Shown here: positions 11,101 through 20,903 of the stretch, piece by piece
Numbering within the stretch: position 1 is the first letter of the stretch
How the letters are laid out: each line of letters starts with the position of its first letter
Assembly (NCBI GenBank): GCA_918807975.1
Contig: OU964918.1
Location: 55,412,477 to 55,476,476 of the forward strand
Length of the DNA stretch: 64,000 bases
DNA from: Aplidium turbinatum
Taxonomy: Eukaryota > Chordata > Ascidiacea > Aplousobranchia > Polyclinidae
Reading direction: 5' to 3'
Notes under the pieces: generated by a model
The model's input: only the letters and a program-made list of their open reading frames with translations
Database searches by the model: none
What the model was told of the DNA's origin: nothing
Position numbers and translations under genes: made by a program

Positions 11101-12349
11101 CAACACACTACGTTTTACGTAATACGTGTCTGAAATCAATGGAAAAATGTCTACCATAATTCCCAGTTTCAGCACTGTAGCTCACTTTAATCCGAAGATA
11201 TGATCCTTCAAAAACGCTATAAAATGAGACGAAAAGGAGTGATTTGGGGGGATGCAAAAGTTTGAAGGGGCATAACTTTTAAACGAAAAGTGATGAAGAG
11301 CTAAAATTTTGCATATGTTGCATAATTATGTTTACCAACATTCTGATAAAGTTTGAGCAAAATCTGGGAGGGTTGGGTGGGAGGCCCTTGGTGTTTTGAC
11401 GCGGAATGACCCATAAGGTTTATTTCAAATCCAATTGTCTTTTCTTATTTTTAAAATCCGAAGTTTTTAAAAATTGTTGTACTAACTTTCACTTGATATT
11501 TGAATTATTTTTCAGTGTCGTAACTGTGACTTTCAAATGGAAGCAGACAACATGTGTATTTATGTGAATAAAATCGTCCACGAAGTTGATGAGTTGACCC
11601 AAATTATTGCTGATGTTGCTCAAGACCCTACACTTCCACGCACAAAAGACCATTCATGCCCCAAGTAAGTTAACTTGATGTGGTTTGGTGAAATTAACTT
11701 AACTTGTTGTTAAGCTAATTCCTTACTATTTTTCAGGGTTGTAGTTTCATCTAATAATTAATCAGGTTTTGGTTGGTTGGTTTTGAATCTTTATTCTCGG
11801 ACTGACTAAGCCTTGATAGGTTATTCCTGGTAGTTTCGCATACTTGTAGAGGCTTTTGACGCAGGACCGGTTACCGACATTGACAGAGTGAAATTTTCGA
11901 TTGTTGAAGTCTTTTTGTCTGGGAATTATTCCATCCATCGAATAGGAGCCGCTGAATGGAGAGCAGTCCTGAGAATGCGTTGCTCAATCGCACACCCCGA
12001 GAGTCGAACCAGCGCCGCTTGATCTTGAAGCTTCTTCGTTCATGAAGTCACGCGCTAACCAACTGAGCTATCGGGTCATTGTTATTGTCAGATTTTTAAG
12101 AGATTAAAAGTATCTTTGTTGCAGTTTGTCACTTAGCTTAACACTAACACATCAGCTTGCATTTGTATGAAAATTTTTTAATAATGTGGTGGGATATCAA
12201 AGTTGTAACTGCCTTGTTTTTCTATTTTAAGGTGCCACCATAAAGAAGCAGTTTTCTTCCAATCGCAATCTACAAGAGACGAAGAAGGGATGAGGTTGTA
12301 TTTTGTGTGCACAAACCCTCAGTGCGGACATCGCTGGACCCAACTGTGA
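2356..12349 (+). CDS. POLR2I: RNA polymerase II subunit RPB9, 127 aa, four exons
   Basis: Exons 2356-2417, 6428-6482, 11516-11664 and 12232-12349 join in phase to 127 codons plus TGA. All splice sites are GT-AG. The product matches animal RPB9 (human 125 aa) from end to end. An N-terminal zinc ribbon has CxxC pairs FCQEC (exon 1/2 junction) and CRNC (exon 2/3). The signature segment [12 protein letters not shown] and DPTLPRT follow, then a C-terminal TFIIS-like ribbon with [14 protein letters not shown] and [13 protein letters not shown]9 is a small Pol II subunit on the lobe, involved in start-site choice, elongation and fidelity; it contacts TFIIS and TFIIF. Start chosen because [10 protein letters not shown] is the conserved N-terminus and the ATG lies a few codons upstream. 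Introns of 4.0 and 5.0 kb hold transposons and hammerhead motifs, unlike the short gene body. Confidence 0.96.
5114..5160 (+). ncRNA. Type I hammerhead ribozyme, family A copy 1
   Basis: The order of elements is stem I strand GCGATA, core CTGATGA, stem II GCCC/GGGC closed by an 8-nt loop, core GAAA, a short stem III within ACACGTGT, cleavage triplet GTC, then the stem I partner TATCGC. Cleavage is predicted after C5154. The flanks (about 5078-5197) extend stem I imperfectly, TTTGTGGCAGAAT against AATTCTTGCTACAAA, with internal loops that could make the usual loop contacts. Every core position of the hammerhead consensus is present. It lies in POLR2I intron 1. The very short stem III resembles that of known animal hammerheads that act better as dimers. 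Confidence 0.85.
5195..5500. repeat. Tandem repeat of about 75 bp, four decayed units
   Basis: Units contain CATATTTTTCTGTTCAATAT, TTTGTGTGAAAA and CCGGTTTAAGCAGCTTCAC. The last unit runs into the right arm of the foldback element. The same motif appears inverted once near 3397-3450, inside the left half. It directly follows the hammerhead unit. Confidence 0.6.
5959..6350. mobile_element. Non-autonomous hAT-like MITE
   Basis: Ends CAGGGCTGTGGAGT and ACTCCACAGCACTG form inverted repeats, and internal GAGTCGGA motifs are typical of a widespread non-autonomous hAT group. It is a relative of the element at 25409-25737. The flanking TAATATTAG and CTAATTAG look like a worn target duplication. It lies in POLR2I intron 1 just before exon 2. 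Confidence 0.6.
8155..8203 (+). ncRNA. Type I hammerhead ribozyme, family B
   Basis: Elements in order: stem I ACTGCA, core CTGACGA, stem II GACC/GGTC with a GGAA tetraloop, core GAAA, stem III ACGGT/ACTGT (one G-T wobble) with a small loop, cleavage triplet GTC, stem I partner TGCAGT. Cleavage is predicted after C8197. All invariant core bases are present. It sits between two TA microsatellites, inside the long-inverted-repeat element in POLR2I intron 2. Confidence 0.88.
8515..9072 (-). CDS. Unidentified mobile-element-like ORF, up to 185 codons
   Basis: The open frame reads through a segment with an IPGTL motif near the N-terminus and, toward the C-terminus, [14 protein letters not shown], then VYIKFMHL and NECWIP. 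This YVAC-YD--W--G / V-IKFMH / CW-P pattern recalls a small beta-rich tail common in mobile-element-linked proteins of invertebrates and fish; that is memory-based inference. No catalytic domain is visible. It lies antisense to POLR2I within the long-inverted-repeat element and is probably a fragment of a larger transposon protein rather than a host gene. Confidence 0.4.
   Translation of the reverse strand: MGWSAYYWHKIHIYMSVEVKSQAIPGTLTYKSIIVNLCNIIPGTRSHHSFISVSESVMEMKRLSSDTAGTKVLLGEVENAAACSSGIRSTQNNIKFQPLQYVACTYDQEWHVGIITERCEEQNDVYIKFMHLDQNNMLAWSQHARNECWIPFQEYYALWMPRTSTSKWSMLQAEQRRSKPNNLII
9254..9613 (-). pseudogene. LINE ORF2 C-terminal remnant
   Basis: Translation contains [20 protein letters not shown] and [11 protein letters not shown], followed by a helix ending [10 protein letters not shown]. 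This matches the conserved tail downstream of the reverse transcriptase of RTE-like LINEs (RW-WFGH-, P--ALEW, RGRP---W, A-DR-KWR). The upstream reverse transcriptase and endonuclease are missing, so it is a 5'-truncated fragment. Confidence 0.7.
9811..10509. mobile_element. Non-autonomous hAT element
   Basis: Ends CAGGAGTGGGCAAAGT and AGTTTGCCCACTG are inverted repeats followed inward by GAGCCGCA motifs. Flanks ATTTAAAC and GTTTAAAC match at seven of eight positions, as expected of an 8-bp target duplication. Interior non-coding. Confidence 0.65.
11768..12075 (-). mobile_element. tRNA-derived SINE in POLR2I intron 3
   Basis: Read on the minus strand it starts with a tRNA-like head CCGATAGCTCAGTTGGTTAG (A box) and GGTTCGACTC (B box), then a body with GCGATTGAGCAACGCATT and GGAATAATT, and ends with AAAGATTCAAAACC. 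Further copies lie at 14532 and 31903 (plus), with partial ones at 12590 and 29590. Confidence 0.8.
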
Positions 12350-12589
12350 TTGATGGTTGTCCTGATAGCTTATGTCATCCATATTGCTGCAAGATTTTCG
12401 CATCACAACGTGACCTGCAAGCGAAGAGAGCAAACGTTGACGTTGGTCTTGTGTTAATCTTTGATGAACTACGTGAGAATTATACAACTGTGTCAGAGTA
12501 CCAGCTGATGTTTTATTCGATTATTTATATTTTGTTTGTGATTTATACTAAATCGCAACGCGATGTGTGTGTTATGTTTGAAGACTCTG
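12350..12589. other. POLR2I 3' flank
   Basis: No further gene is recognised after the TGA; no clear AATAAA was placed with confidence. The plus-strand open frame that starts at 12307 overlaps the last exon in another frame and is not supported. Confidence 0.4.
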
Positions 12590-12697
12590 GTTTGACTTTG
12601 AATCTTTATCTTCGGACTGACAAAGCCTTGATAGGTTATTCCTGGTTGTTTCGCATACTTGTAGAGGCTTTTGGCGCAGAACCGGTTACTGAAATAA
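12590..12697 (-). mobile_element. Partial tRNA-derived SINE (3' part)
   Basis: It shares GACTTTGAATCTTTATC, GCCTTGATAGGTTATTCC and CGCATACTTGTAGAGGC with the SINE at 11768-12075. The tRNA head is absent. Confidence 0.7.
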
Positions 12698-12923
12698 GTA
12701 AGTATACTCAGCACCTGCATAAACGACTGTAATTTAGAAGTGCTTTACATTAAAACATATAGTTACAGTAAGCTTCATGTTCGTCAACTTTAAGCACATT
12801 TTAAACAATAATCTTCATTGTACAAATTCGGTGTTTCCATTATAAAAATAAAAAATCAACCAATACAATTGAGCTGATAGCGATGCAACCAGAGCAACAG
12901 TGTGCAAAAGTCGTGAGGCACGA

Positions 12924-13194
12924 GTCTGCTACTATTCGGTGAGTCCGATTTGGTGAGAGCCCTATTCGGTGATTTTTTTGAAAATTATCAGGTACCGTAG
13001 CCTAATTATCATTAATACCGCTCTTACACCGTTTTAACGTCGCTAAACGTTGAAATATGACCATAACCCTAAATCCCTACCCTTAACCCCAAACCCCTAA
13101 CCCTTTAACGGCAATGATAATAATTAGGCTACGGTACCCAATAATATAAAAAAAAATATCACCGAATAGGGAACTCACCGAAATGGGCCATTCC
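12924..13194. mobile_element. Foldback element with telomere-like core, copy 1
   Basis: Left part: repeated TTCGGTGAG units, GGTACCGTAGCCTAATTATC. Right part: the inverted complement, GATAATAATTAGGCTACGG, then TCACCGAATAGG units and GGGCCATTCCGGTG. The centre is CCCTAA/CCCCAAA-rich, similar to the animal telomere repeat. Other copies lie at 50581 and 51202. Confidence 0.7.
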
Positions 13195-13977
13195 GGTGAG
13201 GCACATGGGTGGAACAAGAGCGCCTCTGTATTGCTGTTATTAGCAACAGCTTTTATCTTTTTGTTGTTTTGTATGATAGGCTGGGCTAATAAAATGTTAT
13301 CACATTGTCAAACAAAAATACAGAGCGAGTGACAAATCGGATAGCACCGATATCTAAAGTAATAATTTGGTGCTTTCTTGAGGATTTTGTCAATGAAATT
13401 TTCGAAAGTGTTTTCACTTAAAAGAATTACCGGTAGGCTACATACGACAAGGAAAACGGTTGATAGCATATTTTTGACATAGCTTGAATTTTCTACTGCT
13501 TAGTGCGAAGGCGGTTTCATTGTGAGGTAGAAGGGGCAAAACTGTTACCATAGCATATTTTGATTTCGTTTAGGGCCTGCGTCTTATTTACAAAACATTA
13601 ACTTGTGTAGCCATCTAGTAGTGCTTGATTTGTAAAAGCATAAGCTTATAATCAATAGAAGTCGGCTTCGCAGCATTGTTTCCTTTGACCGTTCTACAAA
13701 GTTAAAAAACTGCATTGGTCTACATTTTTACAAGTACTGATTCAAAGGCTCGTTCGAGCCAACTGAGCTATCGGGGCGGTGTTTCATTACCGCAACGCCT
13801 TGGTATTAAAGATTACGGCAGGCTACCATAAACAGTTCGTGTAACGATTGTCCCAGAAACTAGCCTTATTGAAACAAATTAAAAAAATCCTCACTAATAT
13901 TTCCATTTATAGGCTACTCTGTTTGTCAAAGTAATTTATAAAAACCTGTAAAAAAAATCGGATGTTATAAGCTGGAC
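13195..13977. other. Anonymous intergenic DNA
   Basis: No gene seen. A SINE head fragment (GAGCCAACTGAGCTATCGGG) is at about 13752-13780. Confidence 0.4.
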
Positions 13978-14438
13978 CAGGGTGGTACAAAAGTGAAAGC
14001 ATAAAGGGCCGCATTAAGGTTTGGGGGCATTTTAGGAGCCGCAAAGAGTAAAACCTTTTAAAATAGGCTAAAAGGACTCGGTTTTCTGTTTTAATGCAAT
14101 GCATTTGAATGCTTTCCGATTTTGCATACAAAAATTGTTCACGGGCCGCACAAAATCTACACCGGGTCTAGTGCCAGAGTTTGGACCATAGGTTTACTGG
14201 GCTAGACAAAAATGACAAGCAAAATTCTGTCAAGCCACGATCTGTCAACCAAAGGACTACATACTAAAAATTATAACAAGTTTATCTATAGTTGGTGTTT
14301 ATTTGCTTGCTGCGAAAGGTTTCAGAATAAAGAAAGGCCATTCAAGACAGCGATTAGAGTACCTTAATTAGCCCGAAGTCCACTTTCAACACCCAGAAGG
14401 TCCGGATTCGGACCGCGGTCCGCCAGTTGAGTAGCCCT
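13978..14438. mobile_element. hAT-like non-autonomous element
   Basis: The right end GCGGTCCGCCAGTTGAG followed by TAGCCCTGG is a typical hAT terminus; the left end CCAGGGTGGTAC is a weaker match. No target duplication is clear. Confidence 0.4.
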
Positions 14439-14531
14439 GGGCTACGGTAACCTACTTATGTTTTGAAGAAAATTTGGCTTTAGGCTAGTCATCAAAGATA
14501 TTTTTCCCCCTCAAGACTTTGTTCCCCGTCC

Positions 14532-14806
14532 GCCCCATTAGCTCAGTGGTTACGCACCCGGCTCAAGATCACGCGGCGCTGGTTCGACTCTCGCTGTGTG
14601 CGCTTGAGCAATGCATTCCAAGCACTGCTCTCCATTCGGCGGCACCCAGTGAATGGAATAATTTTCCGGCAGCAACACTTCAACAATCTGTAAACTTCAC
14701 TCTGTCAATCTCAGTAACCGGCCCTGCATCAAGAGCCTTTACAAGTATGCGAAACTACCAGGAATAATCACTTTGTCAGTCCAAGGATAAAGATTCAAAA
14801 CCAACC
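14532..14806 (+). mobile_element. tRNA-derived SINE
   Basis: It begins CCCCATTAGCTCAGTGGTTA, with a B box GGTTCGACTC, a body containing TGAATGGAATAATT and ACCGGCCCTGCATCAA, and ends AAAGATTCAAAACCAA. Same family as 11768-12075. Confidence 0.8.
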
Positions 14807-16159
14807 CCTACCATTTTCATTCTTCCGACACTGTCACTGAGTTCCAAATCTGAAAACAAAGTTAGAAACATTTTTTATTTTGTTGGCATTACAAAATGAA
14901 ATTATGAAAATACAATTTAAAAGACTGAAGCCTCTGAAACGAAAGCGATAGCTCAGTTTATGGCTGCATAATTACAAATGAACTCATAAATTGGTTTGCT
15001 GGCAGAAAGGGGGGGAAAACTCATATGACTATTTCATATAGCTACTGTTGTGATGTCGAGCATCGAACACCAAAATATAGGTACAAGGCCTGTAAGAAGC
15101 TGGTCCTGGTGGATTGTTGAGAATGGAGGCGGACACTTTTATGTACTACCGTAATTCACTATCAATAAATATTAAGATGTTTGAGATGGTTAATGACCAG
15201 TCATAGAGATGTGATGTTCTGTAAGTTTTCCAGGTTGTATTTTTCTTTATGCATGACTACAAACTTTTTTTTACATTGACCAATTATAACTTATTTCAGT
15301 CTATCTGCTTCAATGTAACTTTGTTTTCTCCATATTTACAAAAAACATCTAGTAACTGTGCAATTGGACAACATCTGCTTGACAAAGAATGTGCGTTAAC
15401 TTTAGACTAGAAATGTTTCCTATTGCTGCATCATTAAAAGTAATCATTCATTAAAGCTCTTGATCCAGACTTACCATATGCTGCCATAAAGAATGTTCTC
15501 TCTGCCTTGACCATGACGTTTGCCCTTTGTTTCTAAAAATAAGCAGGGAGTCTGTGAACATTCTTCTATTTTATTTTTTCTATTTATAAATAGATAGGTC
15601 AACACATTTAGCTTAACTTTATTCTGAAGACAAGCTCCTGAAGAGAGTCGGAATGAAAAGAACTGCAGCTTCGGACTGTGACAAACCTCGCCATATTCAC
15701 ATTTTGTACCTACCACAAATCAACTCTCCTAAGTTTATATATCAACAAAATATGTCAAAATAATAAAGGGGAGATTGTAATTTGCTATAAAAGTGTAAAC
15801 ATTTTCAAGTTAAGAAAGTGCAGGTATTATATGCCATATAGGGCTAGTTAAAGTAACGAAATCAGTACGCTGATTTTTGCATGCATCATGTTTCTAATCT
15901 TTATAAGTCAATAGACTCTGTATATATTTCTTTGGTGTATATATTGCATATATTTATAATTTTTCAGTATATATACAATTTTGAGTACTGATGCTAGTAA
16001 AAAAGTGAGTTTTAATCTTTTGTTGTGCTTTAGGACTTTGCTTTCTAGTGATCAAATTTACCTGCAAAGTAGTTTGTTAAAAAAGTTTGGTCTCTGTTTT
16101 TGTAGATTAATTTTCTTCAAGTTATTTGTTTTGTCACTGATTCCTAAAACCTATTTATA
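14807..16159. other. Upstream region of UBA5
   Basis: AT-rich DNA with no confirmed gene. The strong acceptor-like TTTTTGTAG just before 16106 and further AGs before the ATG could end a 5' UTR intron or serve SL trans-splicing, which is known in tunicates; undecided. TATATA runs occur at 15937-15976. Confidence 0.35.
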
Positions 16160-17347
16160 ATGGAAGCTTTAAAGGCTCGTGTTAGAGAACTTGAACAAGA
16201 GGTTGCATTACTGAAGAACCAAGATAAACCTACTCAGCATCGTTTAAAAGTTGAAAAAATGAGTGCTGAAGTTGTAGACTCAAACCCATATAGCAGGTTG
16301 ATGGCATTGAAACGAATGGGAATAGTTGACAACTATGAGACAATTAGAGATTTTTCTGTGGCAGTTGTGGGAGTGGGTGGAGTTGGAAGTGTGACTGCTG
16401 AGATGCTGACCAGATGTGGCATTGGCAAGCTGATGCTGTTTGACTATGACAAAGTGGAGATAGCCAATATGAATCGTCTCTTTTTTCAACCACACCAAGC
16501 TGGACTGAGCAAAGTAGAAGCAGCCCAAGCCACTCTTGAAAACATCAATCCAGATGTTGAATTTGAAGTGCACAATTATAACATTACGACAATGGAAAAT
16601 TTTGATCATTTTATGAACAAAATTAAAACCGGAGGAAAGATAAGTGGAAAACCTGTAGATTTAGTCCTAAGCTGTGTGGACAACTTTGAAGCGCGAATGG
16701 CCATTAATACTGCTTGTAATGAGTTGGTACAGGTTTGGTTTGAATCAGGTGTAAGTGAAAATGCTGTATCTGGTCATATTCAATTAATTAAGCCGGGTGA
16801 AACTGCTTGCTTTGCATGTGCACCACCTTTAGTTGTAGCCACTCATACAGATGAAAAAACTTTAAAAAGAGAAGGTGTCTGTGCTGCCAGCCTGCCAACC
16901 ACAATGGGTGTTGTTGCTGGACTTCTTGTTCAAAATGCTCTTAAATATCTGTTAAAGTTTGGAAGTGTGTCTCATTATCTCGGGTACAATGCTTTGCTTG
17001 ATTTTTTTCCAACGATGCAAATGAAGCCAAATGCTGAGTGTGATGATAGCTGGTGCCGGAAGTGCCAAGAACGATTTCAAATGCAAGAAAAAGTGAGAGT
17101 GAAGCCCAAAATTGAACTTAAAAAAGAAGAACCTGAAGTTACTACTGTCAACGAATGGGGAATCGAAATTGTTGATGATCTATCTGCCAACAATGAAGAG
17201 TTAAACAATGAAGAAACGTTGTCATTAGCCGAAGGCATCACAGTGGCATACACTTTACCATCTAAATCTAATAAAGGGGATTGTCCTAACACAACTAAAG
17301 AAGATGTTTCATTGGAAGATCTAATGGCTAAAATGAAGTCTATGTAA
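16160..17347 (+). CDS. UBA5: UFM1-activating enzyme E1 (UBA5), 395 aa, single exon
   Basis: The intact frame matches human UBA5 (404 aa) throughout. UBA5 adenylates UFM1 with ATP and forms a thioester, then passes UFM1 to UFC1 in the ufmylation pathway. Residues 71-77 are the nucleotide-binding GVGGVGS loop. Catalytic Cys241 sits in [19 protein letters not shown]. Zinc ligands are CFAC (217-220) and CRKC (299-302). NEWGIEIV (331-338) is the UFM1/ATG8-interacting motif. The C-terminal [12 protein letters not shown] is the UFC1-binding helix. Residues 1-40 form a short coiled-coil-like N-terminus. The first ATG is used; the next, at residue 34, would also leave the adenylation domain whole. There are no introns, so either intron loss or an old functional retrocopy; no poly-A tail or target duplication was seen. 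Confidence 0.97.
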   Translation: MEALKARVRELEQEVALLKNQDKPTQHRLKVEKMSAEVVDSNPYSRLMALKRMGIVDNYETIRDFSVAVVGVGGVGSVTAEMLTRCGIGKLMLFDYDKVEIANMNRLFFQPHQAGLSKVEAAQATLENINPDVEFEVHNYNITTMENFDHFMNKIKTGGKISGKPVDLVLSCVDNFEARMAINTACNELVQVWFESGVSENAVSGHIQLIKPGETACFACAPPLVVATHTDEKTLKREGVCAASLPTTMGVVAGLLVQNALKYLLKFGSVSHYLGYNALLDFFPTMQMKPNAECDDSWCRKCQERFQMQEKVRVKPKIELKKEEPEVTTVNEWGIEIVDDLSANNEELNNEETLSLAEGITVAYTLPSKSNKGDCPNTTKEDVSLEDLMAKMKSM

Positions 17348-17747
17348 TGTAGTCATTCAAACATATCATGGTTTTAATATTTTATGTGAGTGTGTTCTTG
17401 CATTTGTGATATGGTGTTTTAGTAGTGCGGGTGTTGTTATTTTGGTTATTCATGCTGGTGGTATATCGACCAATTACCAAACAATATCAAAACAACCTTG
17501 ATTTAATTTTAGGTCTTTTTTGACGTATGTTCCAGATCTCAAGACATCTGTGATTTTAACTGAGGTCATTTGTGTCAAGCACGTGATGTGTACCACGTAA
17601 AATGAATTTATGCAACATTGTCAGGCATGAACATTTAACAGAGCAAAACTGTGGTTGTAAAATTAATTTTGAACAAAAAAAAACTGTAGTCACCTGCTCC
17701 CACTACCTAAGATGAGCTTGTTATTTGTAACTTTTCAATGTTGTGCA
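17348..17747. other. UBA5 3' flank
   Basis: AT-rich, non-coding. No canonical AATAAA close to the stop was identified. Confidence 0.3.
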
Positions 17748-18455
17748 CAGGGCTGCGATTTTTTCTTTCTTGTCGAACGACCAAAAATTCTGCGTTTGTT
17801 TGTCGAATAGTAATATGATGTCACAAGAGTCAGATTATAAGCGTTTGGCCGCGAGTTACCGCACAGGTTGTGTGGTATCAGAGTAGGGATGGGCAAAATA
17901 GAATACCGAATATAGAATAACCGGTTGTAGAGTCTAACCGGTTTCAAAATGCGTATGAAATCGGATAATTGAAACCGCTTTAACGATTTACTTCGTACTA
18001 GTCCGTTTGATCGCAACGAATTCGCTGCAGCGAAAGTAGAATTGTTTATCGATTCAGTGCGATGCGGCGTCGGAAAAACGCACGAGTTTCATTGTTCGCA
18101 TTAAAGAGATCTTTCTTGTCAAGCGCTTTGTAGTCCTCACAGTCTTGCGGAAGTGTGACACGAAACAGGTTAATCCGCTTTCAGGATTTTTCTCTATTTC
18201 GGTACCACAAACCTAAGTTGTTTCTGGTAGAATACAAGGGTCGACTTGCCATCGCTAAGCCACCCACTCTCGTATGCAGGGCAACGTCAACCACAGGGTG
18301 TGCGAATTAGCGACCCTCCCCGCAGAACGCCGCTGCCTTCGACCTGGCTATGTTTGTTTGTGCTCTCTCGCCGTGTCAATCTTTTGTACCCGTGCGCTGT
18401 TGATGCAAATAAAACAGTTGAACACTACGTACGGGTAGTTGGCTTTGTCTTAGCT

Positions 18456-18640
18456 TTCACTGTGCTACCGCAGAGCAAGGGGGGGGGGGGGGGGGAGCAA
18501 AAAATTTAAATGGGCAAAATCATTATAATTATAGCTGTTGCTCAAGAATGTTGGGATTTTGCCAGGGGGGCAAATTTTTTTAGGGGGGGGCGAGGCCCCC
18601 CTGGCCCCCAGCTGGCTACGGGCCTGTACTACCGGTATGC
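18456..18640. mobile_element. G-rich element terminus
   Basis: A long G run, then GCGAGGCCCCCCTGGCCCC and AGCTGGCTACGGGCCTG, the latter a typical end of a non-autonomous element. The other end is unclear. Confidence 0.4.
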
Positions 18641-18775
18641 CAGTACAGTGACATGGACGACTTGTTGAGCTGTGGGATTGAAGATGCTGCTTGCAGTAGT
18701 GAAGATGAATCAGCAAATTTGGCTTCCCCTGCTTCAAAAATAGATAGGCCTACCTATCTCACGTTGTTGAAAGCA

Positions 18776-19147
18776 TAGGCGCCGACTTTTATTTTTGCAC
18801 GGGGTGGCGGATAGCACAATATGGCAACCTAAAAACTTTCAAACTGCATGTTTTTGTTTGATTTTTATTAAGCGTGTTTCGTAGATGCAATTGTTTTTTC
18901 ACACCTGATTTGTAGCTCGATAATTTACAAAGCAACTTTAAAACAAAGCACAGGAAGTATGTCGTGAATTTTATTGTTACGTTGCTGCTCTGACACTTAA
19001 CATTTGGCAAACAATTTGCTGACACTTAACATTTGCTGCTCTGACACTTAACATTTGACACTTAACATTTGGCATTAAATAATGTAACCTAAACGGGGTG
19101 GCTGCCACCCCGCCACACACGTAACCCCGTAAGTCGGCGCCAGTGGT
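18776..19147. mobile_element. Third-level nested short DNA element
   Basis: Ends TAGGCGCCGACTT and AAGTCGGCGCCAGTG are inverted; flanks TTGAAAGCA and TTTAAAGCA differ at one position. Inside are tandem ACACTTAACATTTG units near 18990-19075. Confidence 0.7.
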
Positions 19148-19180
19148 TTAAAGCATCCACTACATCTCTTCAAAACGCCC

Positions 19181-19369
19181 TTGTTTGATGGAAAGCAAAA
19201 CAAAAACCAATTTTATTGTTTCTATCAGTTAGTTTCAAAATATTTTTGTGTACCTGCTACATCTGCTTCTTCAGAGAGATGTTTTTCAAGTGCAGGTTTA
19301 ACTGCCACCAACTTGAGATCTCGTTTGGTGAAAACTGGTGAACTGGTGAAAACTGGTGAAAACTGGTGA
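19181..19369 (+). pseudogene. hAT transposase dimerization domain remnant
   Basis: The reading VPATSASSERCFSSAG then LRSRL is the hallmark of the hAT C-terminal dimerization domain (PATSA--ER-FS-AG). The catalytic part upstream is missing. The tail runs into a CTGGTGAAAA minisatellite. Confidence 0.8.
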
Positions 19370-19398
19370 ACTGGTGAAAACTGGTGAACTGGTGAAAA
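19326..19398. repeat. Minisatellite of AACTGGTGAAA units
   Basis: Tandem units of GGTGAAAACTGGTGAACT with small variations. Confidence 0.8.
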
Positions 19399-20535
19399 TT
19401 TAGAAAGCCTAAATTTGTTACACTGCAATAAGCAATTTTTGTGATGTTCATTGTTTTTGTAAAGTCATAAAAATCATTAAAATGTGTCGATGGTAAAAAC
19501 TGTCAATTATTCTAGAATAGATATCTGTATTCTATATTCGGTTTCAGTATTCTAGAATATTCTAGAATAGCTAATTGTTCTATTTTGCCCATCCCTATAT
19601 CAGAGTCACTTACTTAAGCTTTTAATCGCACGCTGGTTGAGTGATTGCAAAGGAGTATCAAGCGCTAAGTTATGTACCTACCGGACATGTATATAGCCCT
19701 CGAAATTAGCTTGTATCTACGACGGCAAAAACATTGCCGTCGCCAAATCAACAAACCTTGGATTACGGCGGCAATTGCCGTATGCTTTAATGTTTAATCA
19801 AACGAAATTTTATGGGTTTCTTCATCGCGTGTCACACGGCGGTAGCCCAGAGCATCACGCAAGCTATTTTATGCCCTGACAATACTCTTGTGAACTGTAA
19901 AAAGTTTGCAACCTTATAAATACCGGCTTATTGTTACGCAAAAGTTATTTTATCATCGAATGCTTATTGTTTACCGATGTCGTTGCGAATATAAATTATG
20001 GTGAAAGAAGATGCAGTTAAAAAGTAGAATTTACCTGCATAGATTATTATCAAACAGAAGGAAAAGTTAGTGTGGTATTTTGCAAAATTTGTAAAGAATT
20101 TTATGATGGAAACAAATTGGAATTAGAAAAGCTACGGGGTCAAGTTAAAAAAGTAGTACGAAATTCGATAAATGGTTTTTTGGCAGTAAAGTAATGCTTC
20201 CAATCATATGGCATCGCACGTTCATGAACAGGCAGTTTTGCGTCTTTAAGTTTGCGTCTAAGTATTCTAGTGACGACGCGACAACCTCATCCTCCGATAC
20301 AGCATCTGATAATTCCGATTCTGACAGCTAGTTCTTTATCAAACAGACTCGTGTTTGCTCGCAGTGTCCCAATTGTGCCGAAATTATGTTAGTGTAAACG
20401 TAAATCGAGGCAATCATCTCGCAGTGAGCTATTAATTTGTTACCGGTACCTGGTTGAACAATTAACGTTATTTTATGATAATTCAACGTCGCTAGATGTC
20501 GAATTAACGTAAAACAAACGTAAATTTTTTCTTGG

Positions 20536-20633
20536 GCATTGATACGTAGGCATCAAAATTCGTTATTTTTGCATTGACTTTACGTCTGTAGACGTTAAAT
20601 CAATGTAAAATGATGATTTTTTGCTGTCTGGGT
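20536..20633. repeat. CTGCAG-centred hairpin element P1
   Basis: Centre ACGTCTGTAGACGT; right arm TAAATCAATGTAAAA and TTTGCTGTCTGGG; left arm roughly complementary. Confidence 0.6.
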
Positions 20634-20826
20634 AGCCTACACAATATAACCCTCCAGGAAATTTGAATCGATTTGTGCTGTTAACTTACTAGGTAACCCA
20701 AAATTAACTTACTTTCCCCCTTGCGTTATTTAAGGTGAATTAACGTAACAGCGTGCGTATCGCTACTTTTGGTATTACATCACAACAAATCAAACAGTGC
20801 GGTCGTGATAGACTACTCTAGTATAT

Positions 20827-20903
20827 TTTTCGCTTCTCGTTTTTTCGATTCAAGGTCTGCAGACGTTGAATCAATGTAAAAACGACGGGTTTTGCTAACT
20901 GGG
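20827..20903. repeat. CTGCAG-centred hairpin element P2
   Basis: Centre GGTCTGCAGACGTTG; right arm GAATCAATGTAAAAACGAC then GGGTTTTGC; left arm complementary with mismatches. Confidence 0.65.

Larger units (their letters stand above)
7071..11412. mobile_element. Long-inverted-repeat DNA element in POLR2I intron 2
   Basis: The arms at 7071-7950 and 10538-11412 are inverted complements of roughly 880 bp with high identity, starting GGGTCATTCC and ending GGAATGACCC; an ATAA motif borders both outer ends. Short open frames inside the arms are mirror copies of one another and are not genes. The interior holds an unidentified ORF (8515-9072), a LINE remnant (9254-9613), a hAT MITE (9811-10509) and a hammerhead (8155-8203). 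No intact transposase was recognised, so this is probably a non-mobile relic. Confidence 0.75.
17884..19597 (+). mobile_element. Nested hAT element with 8-bp target duplication
   Basis: Ends TAGGGATGGGCAAAATAGAA and TTCTATTTTGCCCATCCCTA are inverted complements; TATCAGAG flanks both (17876-17883 and 19598-19605). It carries a transposase C-terminal remnant at 19181-19369 and is itself interrupted by an element at 18776-19147. Confidence 0.88.

Noticed and set aside
15470-15716. Minus-strand frames opposite the UBA5 upstream region with good-looking splice signals (acceptor TTATTTTTAG, donor GTAAGT).
   Set aside because: No phase-consistent chain of exons gave a recognisable protein, and the best start yields short unrelated readings.
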